Assembly (NCBI RefSeq): GCF_000314855.2
Contig: NZ_KB233225.1
Span: 1 to 64,000 of the forward strand
Direction: 5' to 3'
Source: Providencia burhodogranariea DSM 19968
Lineage (GTDB): Bacteria; Pseudomonadota; Gammaproteobacteria; Enterobacterales; Enterobacteriaceae
Length of the DNA: 64,000 bases
How positions within the stretch are numbered: the first letter of the stretch is position 1; every line of letters begins with the position of its first letter. This document shows positions 1 through 8,794 of the stretch, piece by piece. Below the pieces are notes generated by a model. The model searched no databases. It saw nothing but the letters and a program-made list of their open reading frames with translations, and was not told the DNA's origin. A program made the position numbers and the translations under genes.

Positions 1-98
1 CTCTTATCTCTTATCTCTTATCTCTTATCTCTTATCTCTTATCTCTTATCTCTTATCTCTTATCCCTTATCCCTTATCTCTTATCTCTTATCTCTTAT
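1..98. repeat. Heptanucleotide tandem repeat (CTCTTAT)14
   Basis: Fourteen head-to-tail copies of CTCTTAT fill the first 98 bases. Copies 10 and 11 (64-77) read CCCTTAT. The array runs off the left edge of the window, so its full length is unknown. A 7-bp unit is not a multiple of three, so copy-number change would shift a reading frame if the array lay in a gene. No gene is visible on the right-hand side. Confidence 0.95.
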
Positions 99-185
99 CT
101 TCATTCTGACTTATCTTTAATCCGTGATCCTATTTACCCGTGAATATTTAGCGTGTTACTCTGCTCGAACTAACAGCATGAATGG

Positions 186-379
186 ATTATCACGATGTAA
201 ATCAGTCAGTAATAGCTCACTTATTTTCACATGCTAATTCATAGAATTGTGGGGTGTGATTGATATTACAAATTTTATATTTAAAAAGGTAAATAACCAT
301 CCTATTTAATAGAAAGAATTACTGATATGAATATATTCTCACGATGTAAACTAGTGAGTAACAGCTCACTAATTTACAG
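186..379. repeat. Pair of degenerate 45-bp direct repeats
   Basis: The segments 186-230 and 335-379 are about 80 percent identical and share the core CACGATGTAAA. The second copy contains a perfect 7-bp inverted repeat, TAGTGAG (352-358) and CTCACTA (365-371), with a 6-nt loop. Related but weaker sequence (GATGTGAATAGATCACTGAG) occurs near 640. The function is unknown; decayed protein-binding sites or remnants of a dispersed repeat are both possible. Confidence 0.6.
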
Positions 380-1049
380 ATAACTTACCTCTAATGGTTG
401 AGGGGTTGGCGTGATAAATTTGACTCAGTTTGCTTTATTTCGTGTTTAGGAAGAGCAAAATTATTTGTAATACTACTGTGTTGATATTTTGTCTGTAAAT
501 GATTACTAACTAATATGTAGCAGTTCACTTGTTTTGGAGATAGTGAATTGAATTATCTTGTTTTTTATCTATCGCTTGGCTTGTGTGAGACGAATGAGTT
601 AGAGAGCGTAAAACTAGTACCATTGCGGTAATCGAATTGGCGATGTGAATAGATCACTGAGATTTAAACTAGTAAATAATTTACTTTTCTATTTTATTAT
701 GTAATGTGACATGTCACGATTTTTTGTTTTTTATTTAAAAATCAATGAATTAGTTTTATAAGGATAAAGTTGATATAAATACGAAATTATTGATTTTGAA
801 ATATATGATGTAATTAGCACACGATAACACCATTACTATGTATTAATTAGCTTTGACCTTTGGTGGGTCGCTTCCTAAGAGCGGTTCTAACGATGATAAA
901 TTAGATAGTATAAATCAGCCAAAACTGAGTGAAATCGAAAGTTATTATCTTGAATTTCATGATATTTGAGTCCAAATTGAAGGTAGATAATAACTAATGA
1001 AACGACGCAAAATGAACAGTTTTATAAGTAGGCAATCAAAATAACCGGC

Positions 1050-1632
1050 TTATTTTAAATTAAAAGATGGCTTCCTCGATTCAAAAACCATTCTTAATGC
1101 TAATCCAGCAAAGACTGTTTCCATCAACCAGCGCTGTATGGTCTGCAACGATGGGCGGCTAATCAATAACAACAAAATTGATCTCGCTATTACAATAATC
1201 ATAGAGTTTATACTAAGGCTAATTAACATTTTAGTTATTCTAAGTGCTAAGGACGGAACGAGAATACCTCCATATTAGGATAAGATAAATTGTGGAAGTA
1301 ACGAAAGAGACATAATAGCAATTTTGAGATTTGCTATGCTTATAAAAAATCTCATGATAAATAGCTTAAAAGTACTGTCTATAGGAAGGATTTGGACATT
1401 AAATACAGCTCTACCATTTGGTTTTATTGCCTGCCAAGCAAGATAAAGAAGATATAATGCGCCTGCTAAGCGAATATATATATAAAATAAAGCCTAAAGT
1501 CATAGCTGTTAATTAAATAAAATTTACTTGCTAATACTGACAAATAGGTCATGAAACTAAATAAATAATATTAGGTTCAGATGTAAATACTATTAAGAGA
1601 GCAATAAAGCCGAGTGCCAGTAAATTTGTTTA
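1050..1632 (-). pseudogene. Decayed LysE/RhtB-family amino-acid exporter
   Basis: The reverse strand from about 1632 to the stop at 1050-1052 translates into recognisable pieces of a LysE-family exporter. These are an N-terminal segment like ALGFIALLIVFTSEPNIIYL (families usually have TPGPN), a middle segment LAGALYLLYLAWQAIKPNG, then MSLSLLPQFIL and the C-terminal RWLMETVFAGLALRMVFESR. In-frame stops interrupt it after the PN-IIYLVS segment, again in the second helix and after LPQFILS, and there is no intact start. The proline-rich TPGP motif is already mutated. Intact members have about 200-210 residues and export amino acids across the inner membrane. This copy cannot be functional. It is the only coding relic I can identify in the 2.7 kb left of the fimbrial locus. 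Confidence 0.75.
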
Positions 1633-2710
1633 ATCATGGATAATTGAACCCTTTTGAATTTAATAGTTTTCACCACCTATCGTGATAATAAATAAGTGAA
1701 TATACTTGGATGGATCTTATTTGTACAGGTGTGAATGATTAATGAAAGTCAGAATATTGAAATGTTAATTAAAAATATTAAAAATTAGTAAGATATGCAT
1801 ATACATTATAGTAAAACATTTAAAGATGAACCAAGTAATTATTGTGTAAAGATAGTTAACTAAGCAAATTTTTTAGGTAATAGCTGATGTGAATAAACAT
1901 ACTTAATTAACTATAAAATTGAAATTTAAGTTAGTGTTGAATTAATCTGATTAAATGTTAGGGCTATTTAGTACGAATGAATTGTTTATCAGTATATGGA
2001 AAATTATTTTATGTAACTTAAATTTTAGGGAGTGAGCTATTGATGCATACAATATTAAGATTATATATTGAAACTTTTATCTTTTTAATATGGTAAGTTT
2101 CAATGATATGAGTGGCTTCATAGAATAATTAGTAATTAATGTTTAATATTAATAGTATCCTTATATCAAATGATTCATAAATTTTGAAAATTTTAAGGGT
2201 TGATTGTTTAATTTTAATGGAAAGGTACTCATAAATTTAAGGAAGGAAGTATAGTTAGCATATCTAATGAATAACCTAAGATTTTATCTTCTTAATGAAA
2301 AATAATGAAAATGGGAGTTTTTAAGATATTTCTGTTTTAAAAATAATTTTTTGAAATTAATATTATTTTTTCCTAATTAAAATAGGATTAAATAGTTTTC
2401 TCTAGGGGGGTTTTATCTAATATTAAGATAAAATAAGGTTGGTTAAACTTAAATACCACTTAAATGAGTATTTTCAAATCATTGAAAATAAAAGGTATTT
2501 TTCTTAAATTTTTTCTTTAACTCTTTTTTGGTTTAAAAATATCAAAAAAAAACTATTATTGTTCACAGTTTCCGAAGTGATGTTGATGTGATGAAGAGCG
2601 ATTTGATTTTTTATTTTATTAGAGATTATCAAATTGATTAGTGACTGGTTGGTTACTATTTAAATGATTCATAACTATCCTAAACGATAAGTATCTAAAG
2701 GTAATTAGCT
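1633..2710. other. AT-rich stretch with no recognisable gene
   Basis: No open frame of notable length is seen on either strand over roughly 1.1 kb. The DNA is very AT-rich with many stops in all frames, consistent with decayed sequence. The right end must hold the promoter of the HTH gene at 2711, but I cannot single out convincing -35 and -10 elements. I searched by eye for inverted repeats of the kind that flank the invertible mrp promoter of Proteus and found none. Confidence 0.6.
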
Positions 2711-3052
2711 ATGCGCGATAATTTTGAATTAATGAATTCATATGGTTCATATGATTTGGAAAATAATTCTTCATTTGAATCTAATAATGATGATGAAGAA
2801 ATAGATCTTTCATTATATAAAGATAAAATATCTAAAGCTATAGGTCAGGTAATACGTGAAAACAGATTAAAACGAGGTATGTCAGGTAAAGAATTAGGTG
2901 ATAAACTTCAAATTAGTCAGCAGCAAGTATCTAGATATGAGCGTGGTGTTAACCAAATAGATCTACCTAAATTTATTTGCTTGATGAAAATCTTAGAAAT
3001 AAGACCTTATGTTATATTTGAAGTAATCAATGACGTATCTATTTTAAATTAG
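2711..3052 (+). CDS. MrpJ-like HTH (Cro/CI-type) fimbrial regulator
   Basis: A 113-residue cytoplasmic DNA-binding protein. After an acidic, Asn/Glu-rich N-terminus (about 1-40) comes an HTH_3/XRE domain at about 44-97, with the signature KELGDKLQISQQQVSRYERG. The recognition helix covers roughly 69-80. MrpJ and its paralogues in Proteus have this size and fold, are encoded with chaperone-usher operons and repress motility while fimbriae are made. Here the gene lies immediately upstream of the major pilin, whereas mrpJ is the last gene of mrp, so a role in controlling the fimbrial promoter is likely. Translation starts at an ATG behind AAAGG. A 10-bp dyad lies between it and the pilin gene. 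Family assignment is firm; the fimbrial role is inferred from position. Confidence 0.8.
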   Translation: MRDNFELMNSYGSYDLENNSSFESNNDDEEIDLSLYKDKISKAIGQVIRENRLKRGMSGKELGDKLQISQQQVSRYERGVNQIDLPKFICLMKILEIRPYVIFEVINDVSILN

Positions 3053-3079
3053 TGATAATTAATTAACAGTAGATGAAGC

Positions 3080-3109
3080 TATAATTGGTTTTAATTATCA
3101 CCAATTATA
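3080..3109. promoter_or_regulatory. Perfect 10-bp dyad in front of the major pilin gene
   Basis: TATAATTGGT (3080-3089) and its exact reverse complement ACCAATTATA (3100-3109) are separated by 10 nt. It lies 28 bp after the HTH gene stop and about 105 bp before the pilin start. Its symmetry and position fit an operator for the neighbouring HTH protein or a weak attenuator. No T-tract follows, so a plain terminator is less likely. Confidence 0.5.
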
Positions 3110-3214
3110 TCCTTATCTATTTTAATAATATTAAATTGGATGAGCAACAAGACTAATAATAATCTATTTTTATATGATAGATGAATTTTTATATTAAACT
3201 ATAAAGGAAATAAA

Positions 3215-3766
3215 ATGAAATTAGCTAAGCTAGCAGTTGCAACCTTATTTGCAGTATCTGTTTTACCATTAAGCTCAATGGCAGATAACACGGGTACAAT
3301 TAACTTTGTTGGATCAGTAGTTAATACTCCATGTAATATTGCACAATCATCTTTAAAACAAACTGTTGATTTCGGTCAATTATCTCGTAAAGCATTAGAA
3401 AGTGGTAAAGCAGCAGAAACTGATTTTGATATTAAATTCACAGGTTGTGACTTCACTAATTTTAGTAAAGATGCTCAAGGTAACCCAGTTGCAGTGAAAT
3501 CAATGGAATTAGTTTTCACAGGTCAAAGCTACGCAGATAAAGAAAATACTTTACTCTCAACTTCTACTGGTAACGTAAATAACCTGGGTGTTGCGATCGA
3601 TGGTTTTGAATTTGGTAAAGCACAAGATGTATTAGCTCGTGTTGTTAATCTAAAAGGCGACAATACTTTGACATTTAAAGCATTAGCTAAAGCAATTGAT
3701 GTTTCTAAAGATGTAGCTGAAGGTAAATTTAGCGCTATCTCTAACTTCCGTATTACTTACCAGTAA
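3215..3766 (+). CDS. Major fimbrial subunit, MrpA-like
   Basis: A 183-residue pilin with a signal peptide ending near SSMA (about residue 23). The mature part starts DNTGTINFVGSVVNTPCNI. It has the paired cysteines expected for the chaperone-usher pilin disulfide (TPCNI near 40 and TGCDF near 76) and the C-terminal beta strand for donor-strand complementation, ending FRITYQ. Length and motifs match MrpA-type pilins. It is exported by Sec, capped by the chaperone at 7071 and polymerised through the usher at 4469. AAAGGAAA is a strong ribosome binding site. Position first in the operon, before an attenuator-like hairpin, supports its being the most abundant subunit. Codon use looks like a highly expressed gene compared with the minor subunits. 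Confidence 0.92.
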   Translation: MKLAKLAVATLFAVSVLPLSSMADNTGTINFVGSVVNTPCNIAQSSLKQTVDFGQLSRKALESGKAAETDFDIKFTGCDFTNFSKDAQGNPVAVKSMELVFTGQSYADKENTLLSTSTGNVNNLGVAIDGFEFGKAQDVLARVVNLKGDNTLTFKALAKAIDVSKDVAEGKFSAISNFRITYQ

Positions 3767-3778
3767 GTATCTGGATTA

Positions 3779-3801
3779 ACCGCCAGCATTCCACTGGCGG
3801 T
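3779..3801 (+). terminator. Attenuator hairpin after the major pilin gene
   Basis: ACCGCCAG (3779-3786) pairs perfectly with CTGGCGGT (3794-3801) around a 7-nt loop, followed by the T-rich TACTTTAATACTTTT. It lies 12 bp after the pilin stop and 27 bp before the next start. Such partial terminators or stabilising stems commonly keep major pilin transcripts in excess over downstream genes. Confidence 0.75.
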
Positions 3802-3828
3802 ACTTTAATACTTTTAAGGGAGAAAAGG

Positions 3829-4407
3829 GTGGCTGTCTATCTGCGTCTAAGCTTTCAAATAACAGGGATCATGTTTGCACTAATGTATGGTTGTTCTGCA
3901 ATATTTGCAGCAACAGAAATTGGTTCGAGGCATGAAGGAATAACCCAGCTCGTTGGGAGTGTGATTTCAACACCATGCTCTATCACCATGGATAATCGCG
4001 ATCAAACTGTAGATTTCTCACCGTTAACTTTACCCATGTTATCGACGGAATCCTCACGAGAGCAATATCTTCAACAGTTTGACATTGAACTTCATGATTG
4101 TGGCAGTGTGTATTCTTTTGTTGATAGTAAAACTTGGACAATACGTTTTGATGGTCAAAGTGCAGAGCATATAAATGCATTTGTACTGCAAGGCCCTTCC
4201 CAAGGATTGGGAATTTCCGTGCTCGATAACCAAATGCGAAAACTAATACCAGGACATAATTACCCCTTATTTAATAATGTATTACTGCAAGATAAATCCG
4301 GGAAAACACTATTTTTGCGTTACTTTCTGCAACTCGAATTGACAGGAAAGCCTATTCAAGCGGGAAGTTATCAAGGACTGATTCGTTTTTTTATCGATTA
4401 TCAATAA
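3829..4407 (+). CDS. Minor fimbrial subunit, MrpB-like (probable terminator/anchor)
   Basis: A 192-residue pilin-like protein. The start is a GTG behind GGGAGAAAAGG; an ATG at 3871 inside the signal peptide is an alternative. The hydrophobic stretch ends near FAATEIG, and the mature part resembles the major pilin (QLVGSVISTPCSITMDNRDQ, then HDCGSVY for the second cysteine) and ends in a donor-strand-like FFIDYQ. The second position in the operon matches mrpB, whose product is thought to end fibre growth or anchor the fibre. The long overlapping reverse frame at 3983-4180 is a shadow. Family certain, exact role inferred from synteny. Confidence 0.82.
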   Translation: MAVYLRLSFQITGIMFALMYGCSAIFAATEIGSRHEGITQLVGSVISTPCSITMDNRDQTVDFSPLTLPMLSTESSREQYLQQFDIELHDCGSVYSFVDSKTWTIRFDGQSAEHINAFVLQGPSQGLGISVLDNQMRKLIPGHNYPLFNNVLLQDKSGKTLFLRYFLQLELTGKPIQAGSYQGLIRFFIDYQ

Positions 4408-4468
4408 AACACAGAAATAATCCCCTCAATGAAATGGATGTTGAAGGAAAACTATTATCGGATTTGGG

Positions 4469-7033
4469 ATGGTACAGGGCATGATGTTCAAACTTAGCAA
4501 TATTAGGCAAGCCGTTTTATTAGCATTAAGTGTTACCGTATGGACAGCGCATGCTACTGAATTTAATACTGATGTATTAGATGCAGAAGATATTCAAAAC
4601 GTAGATATGAGCCAATTTTCTGTTGCTGGGTATGTACCACCAGGTAATTATGTTTTAACAGTATTTGTTAATGGCCAGCGTTTAGGTGCTCCTCGTGATA
4701 TCACAGTATATGCACAAAATAATGATGTAGAAACACCAATGGAGTTGACGTGTATACCGGCAGATATGTTGGATTTATTGGGGTTAAAAGAATCAGTACG
4801 AGAGCAAGTTACTACGACACATGATAAACAATGTTTGAATCTATCAGCCTTAACAGGTGCTCAGCTTAACGTAGAGCTTTCAACCTTATCACTAAAAATG
4901 ACCATTCCACAGTCATGGATGGAATATCGAGATCCTAACTGGATACCGCCTGCCTTATGGGAGGACGGGATTAATGGTGCATTTATTGATTATAGTGCAA
5001 CAGCGACAGCGACAGAAGAAACTGCGGGTAATAAACAGATTTATTTATCAACTAATGGAACCGCGGGAGTCAATTTAGGCGCTTGGCGCGTTCGGGGTGA
5101 CTACAATGCCACTTATCAAAAGCAACATGGTGGTACAAATCCATTAGAAACGCATCAATTTGATTTTAGTCGGCTTTATGCATTTACGTCGTTGAAGACA
5201 ATAGCTTCTCTCTTGACGTTAGGAGAAAACTATTTTTATTCCGATGTATTTGAATCATGGCAGTACAGTGGGGTTTCATTAGAAAGTGATGACCGTATGT
5301 TACCACCAAAATTGGTCGGTTATGCGCCAGAAGTTATTGGTGTCGCCACAACCAATGCCACTGTGACTGTACGCAGTCAAGACCGCGTTATTTTAGAAAC
5401 AACTGTTCCACCAGGGCCTTTCCGTATTCAAACATTAGACAGCGGTATTCGTGGGGTCTTAGATGTCACAGTACGTGAAGAGAACGGAGAAGAAAAAAAA
5501 TTCAGCTTGAGTACAGCATCATTGCCTTATTTAACTCGACCTGGTCGTATTGTTTATAAATTAGTTGCAGGTAAAACTCGTTATGATGGTCATCATTTAA
5601 CTGGAAAACCAGTTATTGGAGGCGAGCTTTCTTATGGTTTATCTAATGCATGGTCATTGTATGGTGGATCACAGGTTAATGGCGATTATCAAACTGTTGC
5701 TATAGGTATTGGGCGAGATTTATTCGCTTTCGGTGCACTGTCATTGGATATCACCCAATCTGTCGCTCACTTTAAACAAGAAAATTTACAAGGGCGTTCA
5801 TATAGATTGAATTATGCAAAATCTTTCGATGATTTACGAACCGATATTACGTTTGCAGGTTATCGTTTTGCGGATAGAAATTACCGTACATTAACGCAGT
5901 TTATGGATGAAGATCGTACTGGATATGTGAACCGTGCGCCAAAAGAAAACTATCAAATTTATCTAAATAAATATTTTGATAACTTTAATATTTCTCTTAA
6001 TTATCAATACAGTACTTACTGGCAAGATAAACCACAAACTCAATATGGTTTATATGCAAGTACCAATATTAGCATTCCTGGGCTATCTCAGCAAAATGCA
6101 AACTTATCAATTTCAGCTACACGAACAGAGCGTGATAGTGGTTATAAAGATGATGCGATTAACTTATATCTTACGGTTCCATTATTTACAGGGAATAGCC
6201 TGACATTTTCAGAAAACTACTCGCGTTCAGGTGGGAACAATCAATATAACCATAATATTGGTTATAGCGGATATAGCGATCGTGATAACTATAATTTAAG
6301 TGTGGGTTATAACCACGGGCAAAATATGGATAGCCAATCAAGTATTAGTGGTTATTATTCACGCGACTTATCACAGGCTAATCTTTCAGCAAATGCGAGT
6401 TATGTACCTCACCAATATCGTAGTTTTGGTGCATCAATTAATAGTGGTATTACTGCAACATCTCATGGCGTCGCACTACATCGTAGTGCAAATGGTGATA
6501 CACGATTAATGATAGAAACACCAGGTGCTAGTGGTGTGCCATTAGATAGTGGAGTGATTAAAACTAATGGATTGGGGTTAGCTGTGCTCCCAAATATCAA
6601 TAGCTATCGTAAGTCTACTGCGTCTATTAATACCAGTCAGCTACCTGAAAACATGGAAACGTTAGCATCGACAACAGATATTACATTGACGAAAGGTGCA
6701 ATTGGTTATCGTAGTTTACCCGTGATGAAAGGGGAAAAATTATTTGCCATTTTATCACTGAAAAATGGCAAAAACCCACCTTTTGGCGCGAGTGTACGCA
6801 ATGTCGATAATCGTGAATTAGGTATTGTGGGAGAAGATGGTGTGACTTGGTTAGTAGGGATTTCACCACGAGAAAGGCTATCTGTTCATTGGGCTGGTGA
6901 AAAGCAGTGTGAGCTTTTATTGCCTGAAAATATGGATACCAAGTCCAATATGTTATTGCTGCCATGTTTACAATCAAATAATACTGTTATGGCCACGCCT
7001 TCAGTACCACGGACTCAAATAGAGTCTGAATAA
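4469..7033 (+). CDS. Outer-membrane fimbrial usher, MrpC/FimD family
   Basis: An 854-residue usher, close to the usual 830-870. A signal peptide ends near WTAHA, followed by the periplasmic N-domain, with FNTDVLDAEDIQNVDMSQF at its start and the N-domain disulfide region, the beta-barrel with plug, and two C-terminal domains (family signature around GIRGVLDVTVREENGEE at about 325-345; C-terminal Cys pair near KQCELLLP and LLPCLQ). It gates fibre secretion and accepts chaperone-subunit complexes in the outer membrane. Start: an ATG with GGA six bases upstream; ATGs at 4481 and 4484 are plausible and would shorten the signal peptide. Gene order places it between the pilin genes and the chaperone as in mrp. 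Confidence 0.95.
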   Translation: MVQGMMFKLSNIRQAVLLALSVTVWTAHATEFNTDVLDAEDIQNVDMSQFSVAGYVPPGNYVLTVFVNGQRLGAPRDITVYAQNNDVETPMELTCIPADMLDLLGLKESVREQVTTTHDKQCLNLSALTGAQLNVELSTLSLKMTIPQSWMEYRDPNWIPPALWEDGINGAFIDYSATATATEETAGNKQIYLSTNGTAGVNLGAWRVRGDYNATYQKQHGGTNPLETHQFDFSRLYAFTSLKTIASLLTLGENYFYSDVFESWQYSGVSLESDDRMLPPKLVGYAPEVIGVATTNATVTVRSQDRVILETTVPPGPFRIQTLDSGIRGVLDVTVREENGEEKKFSLSTASLPYLTRPGRIVYKLVAGKTRYDGHHLTGKPVIGGELSYGLSNAWSLYGGSQVNGDYQTVAIGIGRDLFAFGALSLDITQSVAHFKQENLQGRSYRLNYAKSFDDLRTDITFAGYRFADRNYRTLTQFMDEDRTGYVNRAPKENYQIYLNKYFDNFNISLNYQYSTYWQDKPQTQYGLYASTNISIPGLSQQNANLSISATRTERDSGYKDDAINLYLTVPLFTGNSLTFSENYSRSGGNNQYNHNIGYSGYSDRDNYNLSVGYNHGQNMDSQSSISGYYSRDLSQANLSANASYVPHQYRSFGASINSGITATSHGVALHRSANGDTRLMIETPGASGVPLDSGVIKTNGLGLAVLPNINSYRKSTASINTSQLPENMETLASTTDITLTKGAIGYRSLPVMKGEKLFAILSLKNGKNPPFGASVRNVDNRELGIVGEDGVTWLVGISPRERLSVHWAGEKQCELLLPENMDTKSNMLLLPCLQSNNTVMATPSVPRTQIESE

Positions 7034-7070
7034 TTTTAAAAGTATTTAATTTATTTTTATGAGGTTAACT

Positions 7071-7808
7071 ATGTTTCATTTACGTTTACGCCATGGGCTA
7101 CTGGCGACATTACTTTCAACAACTGCACTAATATCAATGAGTGCTCATAGTGCCGTAACGTTAGATAGAACACGGATTATTTTTCCAGGCACAGAAAAAT
7201 CCATCAATGTCACCATTTCTAATGACAATCCTGAAGAAGCTTATTTAGCGCAGAGTTGGATTGAAGATTTAAAAGGAAATAAATTAACCAAAGGCGCAAT
7301 TTTGGCCACTCCCCCTTTGCAACGAATTGAACCTAATAGCAATAGTTTGATTCGTTTAAGTACTACCCCTGAATTGGGAAAATTGCCACAAGATCGTGAA
7401 TCTGTATTTTATTTTAATTTACGGGAAGTGCCACCAAAGTCTGCAGAGGGTAATACACTGCAGATTGCTTTGCAGTCTCGAGTAAAATTATTCTATCGAC
7501 CTACCAGTATTTTGTCTGAGTCTGAAACAAAATGGGCACATAAAGTGACATTAACTAAGACTACGAAAGGGTATCGTATTAATAATACAACACCATTTAA
7601 TTTAACTGTGATTGGGTTAGGTAATAGTAAAGCACAGGCTGAACAAAATGCTTTTAATGTGGTAATGGTACCGCCAAAATCTGCACAAGAAGTTTCTTCA
7701 CCAGCTTTATCAACACCTTATCTTACTTATATTAATGATTACGGTGGAAAGCCAACACTTACTTTTAGTTGTCAAGGTGAGGCATGCTCTGTCACGGGTG
7801 AACTTTAA
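7071..7808 (+). CDS. Periplasmic fimbrial chaperone, MrpD/PapD family
   Basis: About 245 residues. I start it at the ATG at 7071, which has GAGG at the proper distance; the in-frame ATG at 7059 has no ribosome binding site and would sit upstream of a normal signal peptide ending SAHSA. The mature protein starts VTLDRTRIIFPGTEKS, where the Arg is the anchoring residue of PapD-like chaperones, and carries the family signature with VFYFNLREVPP near 120-130. A terminal Cys pair (FSCQGEACSV) is typical of a subset. Two Ig-like domains bind subunits by donor-strand complementation and hand them to the usher. Confidence 0.94.
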   Translation: MFHLRLRHGLLATLLSTTALISMSAHSAVTLDRTRIIFPGTEKSINVTISNDNPEEAYLAQSWIEDLKGNKLTKGAILATPPLQRIEPNSNSLIRLSTTPELGKLPQDRESVFYFNLREVPPKSAEGNTLQIALQSRVKLFYRPTSILSESETKWAHKVTLTKTTKGYRINNTTPFNLTVIGLGNSKAQAEQNAFNVVMVPPKSAQEVSSPALSTPYLTYINDYGGKPTLTFSCQGEACSVTGEL

Positions 7809-7848
7809 TTTCTATCGTAATAATGGGTGGAAGTAAGAGGATAACATA

Positions 7849-8268
7849 ATGAAAAAACAGAAGATGATTTGGTTATTACCGCTTATTATTGGGAGCATCT
7901 TCAGTGTTTCTGTATGGGCTAAGAGTCTTGTTGCGAATACACCAGTAAAACAATCCGATTATGAATTATCACATCAAGGATTGGTGAAAGTAAACGCTAC
8001 AGTATTTAACGCACCTTGTAACTTTCGCACGGACATAAAAACAAGGAAAACAATACTGACGGAGTGTGGTGCTGGTTCAGTATTTGGTGCAATGAAAGTA
8101 TTCGATAGTGCAGCGAAAACTCCCGTATCGTTCCAATTGTACGATGTCCAAAGAGGTTATACTCATACTCGTCATGCTATTTATTTACGCAATGGCGATA
8201 ATCTTATTAATTTACCTTTATTTATGGAAAGTAATAGAACATATCGATTAGAGGTGAGTTATGAATAA
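7849..8268 (+). CDS. Minor fimbrial subunit, MrpE-like
   Basis: A 139-residue secreted protein with a signal peptide ending near VWAKS. It is shorter than normal pilins and has the pattern NAPCNFRTD and ILTECGAG for a single disulfide, ending YRLEVSYE in a donor-strand-like segment. The fifth-gene position after the chaperone matches mrpE. AAGAGGATA is a clear ribosome binding site. The next gene overlaps it by 8 bp, so translation is probably coupled. The function is inferred from operon position and pilin-like ends. Confidence 0.72.
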   Translation: MKKQKMIWLLPLIIGSIFSVSVWAKSLVANTPVKQSDYELSHQGLVKVNATVFNAPCNFRTDIKTRKTILTECGAGSVFGAMKVFDSAAKTPVSFQLYDVQRGYTHTRHAIYLRNGDNLINLPLFMESNRTYRLEVSYE

Positions 8269-8794
8269 GATAAATAAACTTAGGTACCTGTTATTAATTC
8301 CATTTTTTTTAGGGGCACCGTTAGCATATAGTTCCAATACTCTTGATGTTGAATTTAATGGTGAATTAATCGCTACGGCATGTCAAATATCATCAAAATC
8401 AATTAAGCAGGATGTCCCGTTGTATAACTTACGTTGGCAATTTATTAATGAAAATGGTTCTAGTGCCGTAACACCATTTTCTATTGCTATTGATAAATGC
8501 AGTGCAATGGATTTGAAGAAAATTATCAAACTAACGTGGATAAGCAATAAATTAATTACTGTAAAAGGTGACAGTTTCATCGCCACTGAGGGCGACAGTA
8601 ATGTCCTCTTAGGGTTAGTAGATAAAGATGAACGACCCATTATATGGAATAAACCAATGAGCGTCGGTGCTATTTCTGTCGTTGATAATACACAACAATT
8701 AGATTTTGGTGTTTTTGTTCGAAAACCGCCAACAGGCGAAGCAAAGACAGGTGATTTTTCGAGCATAATTATGTTTAATGTGGAGTATGAATAG
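8261..8794 (+). CDS. Minor fimbrial subunit, MrpF-like
   Basis: A 177-residue pilin-domain protein. The signal peptide ends near APLAYSS, the mature start is NTLDVEFNGELIATACQI with the first disulfide Cys, and the partner Cys is in IDKCSAMD. The C-terminus IIMFNVEYE fits a donor strand. It starts inside the previous gene and its stop shares a base with the next start, so the minor subunit genes form a translationally coupled string. Predicted to be a fibre-tip or adaptor subunit; no specific biochemical role can be read from the sequence. Confidence 0.8.
   Translation: MNKINKLRYLLLIPFFLGAPLAYSSNTLDVEFNGELIATACQISSKSIKQDVPLYNLRWQFINENGSSAVTPFSIAIDKCSAMDLKKIIKLTWISNKLITVKGDSFIATEGDSNVLLGLVDKDERPIIWNKPMSVGAISVVDNTQQLDFGVFVRKPPTGEAKTGDFSSIIMFNVEYE

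Noticed and set aside
1-98. CRISPR-like array at the left edge
   Set aside because: The 7-bp units are directly adjacent with no spacers, and no cas genes are visible. It is a simple tandem repeat.
847-969. Short open frame on the plus strand beginning LTFGGSLPKSGSN
   Set aside because: There is no ATG/GTG start or ribosome binding site, only 38-40 codons, and no recognisable family. It might be a relic of a secreted protein, but I cannot support that.
1633-3214. Invertible promoter element like that of the Proteus mrp operon
   Set aside because: No pair of long inverted repeats flanking the pilin promoter and no recombinase gene were found in the window. The only dyad (3080-3109) is too short to be an invertible segment.
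6681-6977. Reverse-strand frame of 98 codons inside the usher gene
   Set aside because: It lies wholly within a confident coding region, has no family resemblance and no plausible start. The same holds for other reverse frames inside narK, narG, the aldehyde dehydrogenase and cmtA.
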